64,000 nt of DNA from Bacteroidia bacterium (lineage in GTDB: Bacteria > Bacteroidota > Bacteroidia > UKL13-3), in NCBI GenBank assembly GCA_025454875.1, contig JALONP010000001.1, positions 62,001-126,000 of the forward strand, in the 5' to 3' direction. The stretch's first letter is position 1. Each line of letters starts with the position of its first letter. Shown piece after piece: positions 43,041 to 50,627 of this stretch. Both the position numbers and the translations under genes were made by a program. Under the pieces are notes generated by a model. It had not been told where the DNA came from. It ran no database searches and saw only the letters and a list, made by a program, of their open reading frames with translations.

Positions 43041-43248
43041 ATCTTAATATTATTGTTCTTGTGTCGTCACTTAAAATTACCGCCAACTCTCAAATACCAG
43101 CATTAGTCTTCTAAATATTCAAAAGTTTACCCTTCAAAAATACCCATTTCACAATATCCTTCTCCCACAAGTTATCCAACGTTGATAACTTGATATGATT
43201 TGATATCGGCTTCGGCTGATTATCTTCGCCCTTTATTTAGCATTCATT

Positions 43249-45732
43249 TTGGCCTTTAATCCATACACCACCAACCTTCCCGTTACCGAAATTATTGGTA
43301 CTGTTCAAAACCATTTGCGCGAGCAAAACACATTAATTGTGCAAGCGCCTCCCGGTGCTGGAAAAAGTACCTTATTGCCTCTTACGTTATTAGACGAACC
43401 ATGGCTTGCTGGGCAAAAAATAATCATGTTGGAGCCACGCAGGTTGGCTGCCAAAACCATTGCTGCCCGCATGAGTGAGTTGTATGAAACCAATATTGGT
43501 GATGCCATTGGATACCGCATTCGGTTTGAGAGTAGAACGAGTGCGACAACGCGCATTGAAGTGGTAACGGAAGGAATTTTAACCCGCATGTTGCATGCTG
43601 ATAATGCGCTTGAGGGAGTAGGTTTGGTAATATTTGATGAGTTTCATGAGCGGAGCATTCATGCTGATGTGGCCATGGCTTTATGCAGGGAAACACAACA
43701 AGTACTCCGCCCAGATTTGCGCATGCTGGTTATGAGTGCAACACTCAATATGCCACAACTCTCCCACTTGCTTAAAGCACCTGTTGTGCAAAGTGAGGGT
43801 AAGCAATATCCGGTTGAAGTAATTTATGCAGGTGGGCAAGATGAACGATTGTTACCCGAAGTAACATCGCGGTTGGTTATAAAAGCCATGCGAGAGCAAG
43901 AGGGTGATGCTTTGGTTTTTTTGCCAGGAGAGGCGGATATACGCAAATGTGCCGACTTGCTTAAACATGAATTACGCGATATGTCGATTCATCCATTGTA
44001 TGGAATGTTGCCATTTAGCGAGCAACAAGCAGCAATTGTGCCTAATAAAAAAGGGAAACGAAAAGTGGTATTGGCAACATCAATTGCCGAAACCAGTTTA
44101 ACCATTGAGGGAGTTCGCATTGTTATTGATACGGGTTATGGCCGCATCCAACGCTTTGATCCCAAATCGGGATTATCGCGTTTGGAAACGATTCAAATAT
44201 CAAAAGATTCAGCCGACCAACGTGCAGGCAGAGCAGGGAGGTTAACTGATGGCGTATGCTACCGCATGTGGACAGCCGCCACACACGAGCGTTTAGCGGA
44301 ACACCGCATACCCGAAATAATGGAAGCTGATTTGGCAACTGTTGTTTTGGATATGGCCGTATGGGGTGTAAATAATATTGAGGAACTCAGTTGGCTCACA
44401 CCTCCACCCAAAGCGCATGTAATGCAAGCTACTGACGTATTGAACCAAATTGGGGCACTCGAAAACGGAAAGGTAACTCCTCACGGAAAACAAATACACC
44501 AACTGGCTTGCCATCCTCGAATTGCACATATGTTGTTAATGGCTCAAACCGAACATGCCAAACAACTTGCTACCGATATTGCAGCTGTATTGGATGAGCG
44601 AGATCCATTGCCACGCGAAGCCGGAATAGACCTTAATTTGCGTGTAGAAGCTTTGCGCAGAGGTAGAGGCAATAATGGCTTGGGCAATAAATTTTCGCGT
44701 ATCGAAAAAGTTGCGCAGTCGTACAGAAATTTACTCAAAGTGGAAGCAGACAATGGCCCTGTAGATTCGTATGAAACAGGTTTATTGTTAGCCTATGCAT
44801 ACCCTGAACGCATTGCATTTGCAAGGCCGGGTAATAATGCCCAGTTTCAATTGGCCAATGGGAAATATGCAGTTGCCGGCCACCGCGATGATTTGAGCAA
44901 TGAGCCTTGGTTAGCAGTTGCCCATATGGATACACGTGATGGCTTGGGCAAAATATTTTTGGCTTCACCACTTAACCCCAAAGATTTACGTCCGCTGGTC
45001 AAGGAACAAGAAGTGATTACATGGGATACCCGCAAAGGTGGGTTGGTGGCAAGCAAAGATTTGCGCATTGGCAGCATTGTATTGCAAAGCAAACCCCTAC
45101 CCGCTCCCAATGAACAATTTTTAACACAAGCCATTGCCAAAGCAATCCAAACCGAAGGCGAACAGTTGCTCAATTTTGATGAACCAATGCAACAGTTGCA
45201 ATGCCGTATTCAAAGCTTGCAATATTGGAATGGCGATGAATCATGGCCCGATGTAAGTACTGCTTCACTCCTGCTTACCAATATGGATTGGCTTGGAGGC
45301 TATTATGTTGGGGTGAAAAAAAATGAAGATTTAAAACGCATCAATTTATCGGAAGCATTGCTTCAATGGTTGCCGTGGGAGCAACAACAGTTGCTAGAAA
45401 AATTGGCTCCGGCCAAACTCAAAGTGCCAAGTGGCTCCATGATTCCCATTCAATATTTACCCAATGGAGAAACGCCCGTATTATCGGTACGCTTGCAAGA
45501 GGTTTTTGGTTTATTGGAAACACCGCACATCAATAATGGTCATACACCTGTGGTTATGCATTTGCTTTCGCCAGGGTTTAAACCCGTGCAAGTAACCAGT
45601 GATTTGAAGAGCTTTTGGCAAAATACCTATTTTGAAGTGCGTAGTGAGCTCAAGCGCAGGTACCCAAAACATGCTTGGCCAGATAATCCATTGGAGGCAC
45701 TGCCGGTGGCTAAGGGAGGTGTGAGGAGGTGA
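43249..45732 (+). CDS. hrpB: ATP-dependent RNA helicase HrpB
   Basis: An 827-residue DEAH-type helicase. Walker A is APPGAGKST (residues 33-41), the DEAH-like box is FDEFHERS, followed by SATLN, a helicase C domain with SIAETSLTIEGVRIVIDTGYGR and the QRAGRAGR motif, then the HA2 and HrpB_C domains. The reading frame has no ATG near the N-terminus; a TTG at 43249 gives FNPYTTNLPVTEII, which fits the family start. The plus-strand gene diverges from the cassette array, whose boundary lies 162 bp upstream. Confidence 0.92.
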   Translation: MAFNPYTTNLPVTEIIGTVQNHLREQNTLIVQAPPGAGKSTLLPLTLLDEPWLAGQKIIMLEPRRLAAKTIAARMSELYETNIGDAIGYRIRFESRTSATTRIEVVTEGILTRMLHADNALEGVGLVIFDEFHERSIHADVAMALCRETQQVLRPDLRMLVMSATLNMPQLSHLLKAPVVQSEGKQYPVEVIYAGGQDERLLPEVTSRLVIKAMREQEGDALVFLPGEADIRKCADLLKHELRDMSIHPLYGMLPFSEQQAAIVPNKKGKRKVVLATSIAETSLTIEGVRIVIDTGYGRIQRFDPKSGLSRLETIQISKDSADQRAGRAGRLTDGVCYRMWTAATHERLAEHRIPEIMEADLATVVLDMAVWGVNNIEELSWLTPPPKAHVMQATDVLNQIGALENGKVTPHGKQIHQLACHPRIAHMLLMAQTEHAKQLATDIAAVLDERDPLPREAGIDLNLRVEALRRGRGNNGLGNKFSRIEKVAQSYRNLLKVEADNGPVDSYETGLLLAYAYPERIAFARPGNNAQFQLANGKYAVAGHRDDLSNEPWLAVAHMDTRDGLGKIFLASPLNPKDLRPLVKEQEVITWDTRKGGLVASKDLRIGSIVLQSKPLPAPNEQFLTQAIAKAIQTEGEQLLNFDEPMQQLQCRIQSLQYWNGDESWPDVSTASLLLTNMDWLGGYYVGVKKNEDLKRINLSEALLQWLPWEQQQLLEKLAPAKLKVPSGSMIPIQYLPNGETPVLSVRLQEVFGLLETPHINNGHTPVVMHLLSPGFKPVQVTSDLKSFWQNTYFEVRSELKRRYPKHAWPDNPLEALPVAKGGVRR

Positions 45733-45776
45733 GATACAAATCGAAGATGATTTATTGGTTCAAGTTTTGACAACGG

Positions 45777-46118
45777 TTACCTATCACCCACCAGTAGTTT
45801 TGGTATATTACCATCTACTTTTATAAGTAAGTAAAGCAAATAAGGAGCAAATACAATAATGCCGACTATTGCGGCCAGTATTGCTAGAATAATAGCTGAT
45901 ATTGAAAAATTGTTTCGCCACATTATCCATAAGCCAGATAAGGATAAATAGGAAGCAAAATCAAGATTGAATTGTCCGTTCCAATTCAATTCCTTAATAT
46001 TTGCGATGAAAATAGCAAACAGGTTTGCTCCTTCATTGGTGAAAGCGAATATGGTATAAATCAATACCAATAAGGTTTGGGCAATAAGTAGTGTTTTGAA
46101 AAAATACGTGTGTTTCAT
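45777..46118 (-). CDS. Small membrane protein
   Basis: A 113-residue protein with three or four hydrophobic helices (LLIAQTLLVLIYTIFAF, YLSLSGLWIMW, ISAIILAILAAIVGIIVFAPYLLYLLI). No family is recognised. It starts 3 bp after the stop of the next upstream membrane protein gene and is probably the last gene of the long minus-strand block that begins with DoxX. Confidence 0.55.
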   Translation of the reverse strand: MKHTYFFKTLLIAQTLLVLIYTIFAFTNEGANLFAIFIANIKELNWNGQFNLDFASYLSLSGLWIMWRNNFSISAIILAILAAIVGIIVFAPYLLYLLIKVDGNIPKLLVGDR

Positions 46119-46121
46119 TTT

Positions 46122-46577
46122 TTAACTAGTTGGTGTTTTAATGGGTTTCCAAAGTGGGCCTGCAGCAATGAGCAATACAATAATATTCACAAGGGCATTT
46201 GACGTATTGCCTGATGCGATGGATCCTAAACTATCCAATACGAACCAAGCCAATAAACCAATAAGCACAGATTTACGAACTTGTTCGGGGGCTAAATCGT
46301 ACACCCAAACAGATAAACACCAAACCATTACGCCCCATCCAAATAAGAACCCACCAGTTAATGCGGATAAAAAGCGCGTGGTTGGTTCAGCAAAATGTTG
46401 AGCGCCATCAATTGGCCAACTTAGCAAATCAAGTGTGAATTGTGCTGCTTGGCTAGTTGGCAACATAGCACCAAAAAAGAAAATCGGACCGAAAGATCCA
46501 ATAACAATTGCAGTAACTTTTAACCAGAATTTATGAAATGCGTGGGTCATCATATTTTTGTTTGCAAATGAACACAT
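46122..46577 (-). CDS. Small membrane protein
   Basis: A protein of up to 151 residues with four hydrophobic helices (AIVIGSFGPIFFFGAMLP, FLSALTGGFLFGWGVMVWCLSVWVY, SVLIGLLAWFVLDSLGSIA, ALVNIIVLLIAAGPLW). No family is named with confidence. The start may instead be one of the adjacent ATG codons at 46553 or 46550 (MMTHAFHKFWLKV), which gives a more natural N-terminus. It follows the TetR gene by 22 bp. Confidence 0.55.
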   Translation of the reverse strand: MCSFANKNMMTHAFHKFWLKVTAIVIGSFGPIFFFGAMLPTSQAAQFTLDLLSWPIDGAQHFAEPTTRFLSALTGGFLFGWGVMVWCLSVWVYDLAPEQVRKSVLIGLLAWFVLDSLGSIASGNTSNALVNIIVLLIAAGPLWKPIKTPTS

Positions 46578-46599
46578 TCGTTTGGTTGTATTTTAGTCG

Positions 46600-47154
46600 C
46601 TACCGTACAATATGAGGAGCGCTAAAATGGCTGGTTATTTTTTTTAGCGCATTGAAGTATGAAGATAGCCAGGTTTTATTAAGGTTTTGTTCATTTATTT
46701 GAAGGTAAAAATTTTCCAATGCCAACGAAAAAATTCCTGCAATTTGTTCTTTGCTTAAAGTTAACTCAAGCTCTTTAACCCAAATACTTACAAATGCATT
46801 TCCTACAATTAAATTGGATTGCTGCAACGTATCAAAAAAAGGTTTCACCTGCTGATTGATTCGTAACTGCCTGCTAAAAAGAAGGTCTGCCCTGTGTTCA
46901 ATCAGGATGTTGATTAACTCTGGGTCAATACATTTTGCTGCTTGTTCTTTTTTGGCAATAACATGTGATTGCTGAATATGGTAATCCAATAATTCTTCTA
47001 TAAACAATTCAAGATCGCCAAAGTAATGATAAAATGAGGACTTACTTTTTCCAGTCTTCTTAGCAATGGCTTCTACTTTAAGGTTATTAGGACCTTGTAA
47101 TGCAAACAATTCGTAGCCAGTAGTGATCCAAATAGTTTTTTTATTCTCGTTCAT
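46600..47154 (-). CDS. TetR/AcrR family transcriptional regulator
   Basis: A 184-residue protein with an N-terminal TetR helix-turn-helix (GPNNLKVEAIAKKTGKSKSSFYHYFGDLELFIEELLDYH) and an all-helical ligand-binding domain. Its start abuts the stop of the LysE-type exporter gene (no spacer), so it is co-expressed with the exporter. Local repressors placed like this often sense the exported compound; that link is inference. Confidence 0.9.
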   Translation of the reverse strand: MNENKKTIWITTGYELFALQGPNNLKVEAIAKKTGKSKSSFYHYFGDLELFIEELLDYHIQQSHVIAKKEQAAKCIDPELINILIEHRADLLFSRQLRINQQVKPFFDTLQQSNLIVGNAFVSIWVKELELTLSKEQIAGIFSLALENFYLQINEQNLNKTWLSSYFNALKKITSHFSAPHIVR

Positions 47155-47766
47155 TTAGCTTGATAAAAGATGAGTTAAACCCAAGATAATTAATATGGCT
47201 CCAATCAATTTTAAGCTATACTTTTTTAACCAATCTACCCATTGGCTGTTTTGGTAGCGCTTAACTGATAGCATCACCAAAAGATGAACAATAAGTGCCC
47301 CAACTGCGGTACCTATTGCAAAAATAAGTTGGCCATCAATTGATTTAATTTGTATTTGGTAAATTGATAATCCTGTTAGGATTCCAATCCAGAAAACAAG
47401 AAGCTGTGGATTTAAAAAAGCCAATAGCAAGCCTGACAAAAAGCCTTTTTCTGAACTAAATACCACCTCTTCGGTTCGGTTTTGCTTACCCAACATTAAC
47501 ACCAAACCGATAATGATTAATATGCTGTTAATCGCACTTGAAAATTGATGTACAACAGGCAAGTGCTCCGAAATAATTGGCAATAATTTGAATGCGACAA
47601 AAGAGAATAAAACTTCTGGTAACGACCCTCCAATGGCCACAGCTATTGCAGTTTGGTAACGTTGGTTTACCGAATGGTAAAACACTGCCATATTAACAGG
47701 ACCAGGTTGCAATGAGCCAACAAAACTAATCATAACAGCAAGTAAAAAATAGATCAATAGGTTCAT
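47155..47766 (-). CDS. LysE/RhtB family exporter
   Basis: A 203-residue inner-membrane protein with about six helices and the family motif SFVGSLQPGPVNMAVFYHSVNQRYQTAIAVAIGGSLPEV near the N-terminus. LysE-type transporters export amino acids and related small molecules. It is sandwiched with no spacer between an ATP-grasp ligase gene and a TetR regulator, suggesting export of the ligase product or of an amino-acid-like compound. Confidence 0.9.
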   Translation of the reverse strand: MNLLIYFLLAVMISFVGSLQPGPVNMAVFYHSVNQRYQTAIAVAIGGSLPEVLFSFVAFKLLPIISEHLPVVHQFSSAINSILIIIGLVLMLGKQNRTEEVVFSSEKGFLSGLLLAFLNPQLLVFWIGILTGLSIYQIQIKSIDGQLIFAIGTAVGALIVHLLVMLSVKRYQNSQWVDWLKKYSLKLIGAILIILGLTHLLSS

Positions 47767-48822
47767 TTATTCGTGTTTTTTACGAAGTTCATTTACTACC
47801 GTTTTAAATGTTGCGTAGTCATAACCGCGTATGTGATTCTGGTATGCAATTTCATATACTAATCTCCAATGAGTTAGCAAGGCTTTGTAAGCTTTTACGA
47901 GTGAAGCACTCGGATCATAAATATGGGCGGGCTCAGAGGTAACACCATTTAACTCCATTATTTGAATATTATTTCCTTCAAGTAAATCTTTGATACTGCT
48001 AACTTTTAAATCGAACCTGCCTATATAAAAACCATCAATTTGACTGGCGATTGCATCAAACACTTTAACCAATTGTGGTGAAATTAAATGGTTGGCATCA
48101 TAAAAAGTGGTTCCTCTGCAATGGTTACCAATTGGCTCCAATACTATGGATTCTTCATATGGTACAACTTCCTGTAAGCGATTTGAAAATTTGTTGAGCA
48201 AGTAATTCAATTGCAAGTTGGCTCGAACGTCTTTTCGAATTAATGTTTCCAAGCAATCACTTCCATTGCCAGTTATACTCAAAAACGATTTACAAACAAT
48301 TGATGTAATTCCTGACTGCAACCCATTGGGAAACCTATAATACAATACACCTAACTCAATTGGATAAGAAATAAAAGACTGAACAACCAAGTTACTTCGG
48401 TTCTGTCTTAAGTATATTTCCAGTTCAGGTTCTGAATTAATTTTAGCCACCCCTCTCCCTCTCTCCCCAATATCTGGCTTTACAATAATGGGATACGATA
48501 GGTTGTATGCATTTAACAAGTGAACAATATTATTTAACTTTTCACCAGCATCCACATATAAAGTTGTAGGTAAATACTGTTTGGGTATCGTTTTTAAAAT
48601 GGATTCTTTTGATTCGCCAACCAAACCGCCTAAGTACATTAACGGGTTAGCAGTTGTAAAAAAAGTGAGCGAACGCGCTTTGAGAGCAAGCCATAAACCA
48701 TAAATCACAACTGGCCAATACAATGCCCAAGTTGGCCAAAACTCAAAACGAATAAGCTTTACCAACCAAAAAGGAAGCTTTGTTTCTATGGCTTTTGTAT
48801 GTGGAATTACAATACTGTCCAT
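47767..48822 (-). CDS. ATP-grasp domain ligase of unknown substrate
   Basis: A 351-residue protein. An N-terminal segment with a hydrophobic stretch (WPTWALYWPVVIYGLWLAL) and a NPLMYLGGLVGESK motif precedes an ATP-grasp fold with the phosphate-binding IIVKPDIGERGRGV, a basic/acidic lid region and the metal-binding IMELNGVTSEPAH near residue 310. ATP-grasp enzymes join a carboxylate to an amine or similar group with ATP. Relatives are often labelled D-alanine-D-alanine ligase, but the substrate is unproven. Its stop directly abuts the LysE-type gene. Confidence 0.8.
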   Translation of the reverse strand: MDSIVIPHTKAIETKLPFWLVKLIRFEFWPTWALYWPVVIYGLWLALKARSLTFFTTANPLMYLGGLVGESKESILKTIPKQYLPTTLYVDAGEKLNNIVHLLNAYNLSYPIIVKPDIGERGRGVAKINSEPELEIYLRQNRSNLVVQSFISYPIELGVLYYRFPNGLQSGITSIVCKSFLSITGNGSDCLETLIRKDVRANLQLNYLLNKFSNRLQEVVPYEESIVLEPIGNHCRGTTFYDANHLISPQLVKVFDAIASQIDGFYIGRFDLKVSSIKDLLEGNNIQIMELNGVTSEPAHIYDPSASLVKAYKALLTHWRLVYEIAYQNHIRGYDYATFKTVVNELRKKHE

Positions 48823-48824
48823 GG

Positions 48825-49541
48825 TTACTTGCTCATTTGTAACACACTGTGTTGTCCAGATAACAAATCTTCATAATGCATGATGGTTTGTGCTTCACAT
48901 TTTTTAATTCCGGTTATGCTTACTGTTTTTAATACATTGTTGCGGTTCATTAAAAAGCGATTAGCTTCATCCTGATTGCCGCCAAAATGATGGAAGTGCA
49001 GCATTTGGTTTAAATCTACGTTAGGACTTTGCTCTAAAAAATCATTAAACCAACGTTCACGTTGTTTAATCACTTCAGTTTCATACAATGTTGCTGAAGA
49101 CCAAATATGCGGCTTACTCCACTCTTTTACCATTAAATAAGTTTGTTGGCCATCCCACCGAATTTCATGAATTCCGGTTTTTACAGCATCCACAACAACC
49201 AACGTAAATGGTTCAATATCTTTAAAATCATATTCGCTTAAAAAAGAGCCAACGGTTGAATGATTAAAAAAATCAATCACCACCAATCCCCTGCTATGTT
49301 TGTATGGTGGTGTACGTTCGTGCTTTGTAAATGCCCCATTTAGTAAGCATACAGTTAACCCATTTTGAGCCATTGCCAACCAAGTGCCACCACCTTGTAA
49401 ATCCTTTGGGTAAACTACTTCTATGTTGTGGTGAACATACGCTTGAGGAGCCAATGCAGCTTGCCTTGCTACTGCCTCATCGCGATTGGAAGTAAGCAAA
49501 AAGCCATTATTGGGTTGCGGAACAAAACTAAGCGTGCACAT
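48825..49541 (-). CDS. NRDE (TANGO2-like) family protein
   Basis: A 238-residue protein beginning MCTLSFVPQPNNGFLLTSNRDE, the defining NRDE motif with the conserved Cys2. Other typical stretches are GGTWLAMAQNGLTVCLLNGAF and RGLVVIDFF. The N-terminal Cys and the fold suggest an Ntn-hydrolase-like protein; the biochemical function is unsettled. It overlaps DinB by 14 bp and lies 2 bp from the ATP-grasp gene. Confidence 0.9.
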   Translation of the reverse strand: MCTLSFVPQPNNGFLLTSNRDEAVARQAALAPQAYVHHNIEVVYPKDLQGGGTWLAMAQNGLTVCLLNGAFTKHERTPPYKHSRGLVVIDFFNHSTVGSFLSEYDFKDIEPFTLVVVDAVKTGIHEIRWDGQQTYLMVKEWSKPHIWSSATLYETEVIKQRERWFNDFLEQSPNVDLNQMLHFHHFGGNQDEANRFLMNRNNVLKTVSITGIKKCEAQTIMHYEDLLSGQHSVLQMSK

Positions 49542-50037
49542 TTTGTTTCAGATAAGCTTGTGTAGAATAGGCAATGCCAAATTGTTCGGGTAACTTAATT
49601 TGTGGAAATTGGTGTTTGATGGCAATTTGCAAAATAGCCATATGGTGAATGGCATGTTCAATATTATAAGCCATTTCGCGTTGGACGCTTGTTTGTAGGG
49701 TGTTCTTTTCATTATCAAATACGGCTTCCAGTATTATCGGCTTGTCATCTGTTAAAACAGCAATATTGTTTTTCAACTCCTCTATAAATTGTAGGGTAAA
49801 TTCCCGATTGTGCTCAAGCAGCAGATTCCTTTTGCGTGCATCATAGTTAATGGTTCCAGCATGGACACCTTTTACCATTTCTTCATACAATTCGAGGATA
49901 TGTCGGATATGCTTTGCAAGTGTGTTACCAGATAAAACTTGAAGCGGCATTGAGTACATTTCGTCTGTTAAATCTTTAATCAGATTTTGGAGTTGTGTAA
50001 ATAAATTAATTGATACGTGGGTGAGTGAATGTTTCAT
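49528..50037 (-). CDS. DinB family protein
   Basis: A 169-residue four-helix-bundle protein of the DinB/YfiT type. His residues that could form the metal site are seen in AKHIRHILELYEEM and EHAIHHMAILQIAI. Members are metal-dependent thiol transferases or hydrolases. The start overlaps the YceI remnant's stop by 1 bp and the stop overlaps NRDE by 14 bp. Confidence 0.8.
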   Translation of the reverse strand: MKHSLTHVSINLFTQLQNLIKDLTDEMYSMPLQVLSGNTLAKHIRHILELYEEMVKGVHAGTINYDARKRNLLLEHNREFTLQFIEELKNNIAVLTDDKPIILEAVFDNEKNTLQTSVQREMAYNIEHAIHHMAILQIAIKHQFPQIKLPEQFGIAYSTQAYLKQNVHA

Positions 50038-50240
50038 TATTTGGAAAGATTGAGTTGAATATCGATAATCACGTTATTGCTAAGAATGAGGCTTGATTGG
50101 CCTATGCCAAAATCGAGTCGGTTTATCGTGAATGTTCCAGAGGCACTAGCCTTGTTTCCTTGCTCGTCCCAAGTAAATGAGTAAAAGTAATCCAGCTTTA
50201 CCGCACATAATTCTTGAGAAAAGGAATGGTTTTCCGTTGG
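50037..50240 (-). pseudogene. YceI family remnant (C-terminal part only)
   Basis: The reading frame ending at 50037 encodes a C-terminal piece that looks like YceI, a periplasmic lipid-binding beta-barrel: KLDYFYSFTWDEQGNKASAS, GTFTINRLDFGIGQSS, ILSNNVIIDIQLNLSK. The whole N-terminal two thirds, including any signal peptide, is missing. The frame runs into the 3' end of the DoxX gene, which overlaps it. A deletion that joined the DoxX gene to the tail of a YceI gene is the simplest explanation. The upstream boundary is approximate. Confidence 0.6.
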
Positions 50241-50584
50241 TTCCAAACGATGTAGGCCGAGCATACGAAAACGGTGCAAGCCAAATAAAACAAACTACCT
50301 CCATCCCCCATTACCTCAATGCCCAAAATGGTGAAATGGGTTAACAAGGCTCCGCTCATGGTGCTTAATGCCAATAATGCGCCTATGCCGTTAAAGCCAG
50401 GGATAAACAGTAAAACCGAAGCAATGAGTTCAACAATACCAGAGCCAATTCGACCTGCAGGTTCAATGCCTGCTGTAGTAAAAATATAGACGGATTCTGG
50501 CGCGGCAGTGAATTTGAAGAAGAGTGTTTGTAATAGAATGGTTGCTACAACCAACTTTAAAAGTACATAAATGGTGTTTTTCAT
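50198..50584 (-). CDS. DoxX family membrane protein
   Basis: A 128-residue protein with four hydrophobic helices and the DoxX-type pattern LLQTLFFKFTAAPESV, IGSGIVELIASVLLFIPGFNGIGALLAL. DoxX proteins are small quinone-linked or redox-associated membrane proteins. It lies 43 bp downstream of the Omp28-like gene, so it may be the last intact member of the ECF-sigma operon or the first of the following block. In related genomes a YceI gene often follows; here only its tail remains. Confidence 0.8.
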   Translation of the reverse strand: MKNTIYVLLKLVVATILLQTLFFKFTAAPESVYIFTTAGIEPAGRIGSGIVELIASVLLFIPGFNGIGALLALSTMSGALLTHFTILGIEVMGDGGSLFYLACTVFVCSAYIVWNQRKTIPFLKNYVR

Positions 50585-50627
50585 AGTTGTGGTTTGAATT
50601 TACGTGAATTGCTATAACTGAAGCGAT

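Larger units (their letters stand above)
38181..43087 (-). mobile_element. Integron-type gene-cassette array without integrase (CALIN)
   Basis: Seven or eight small genes, all on the minus strand, are split into units by structured attC-like spacers. For consecutive units the first nine bases match the inverted R'' box at the unit's own far end: 9/9 (DUF262 unit, 43087 and 41473), 8/9 (membrane pair, 41354 and 40681), 8/9 (lipoprotein, 40565 and 40078), 8/9 (VapBC-like, 40020 and 39260). Established integron biology predicts this, because R'' pairs with the unit's own start when the excised cassette circularises. No integron integrase is present, and the first unit borders the hrpB upstream region directly. 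Confidence 0.8.

Noticed and set aside
38181-43087. The region as a prophage, genomic island or insertion sequence
   Set aside because: No transposase, phage structural gene, phage-type integrase or tRNA target is present. The regular unit boundaries fit integron cassettes better.
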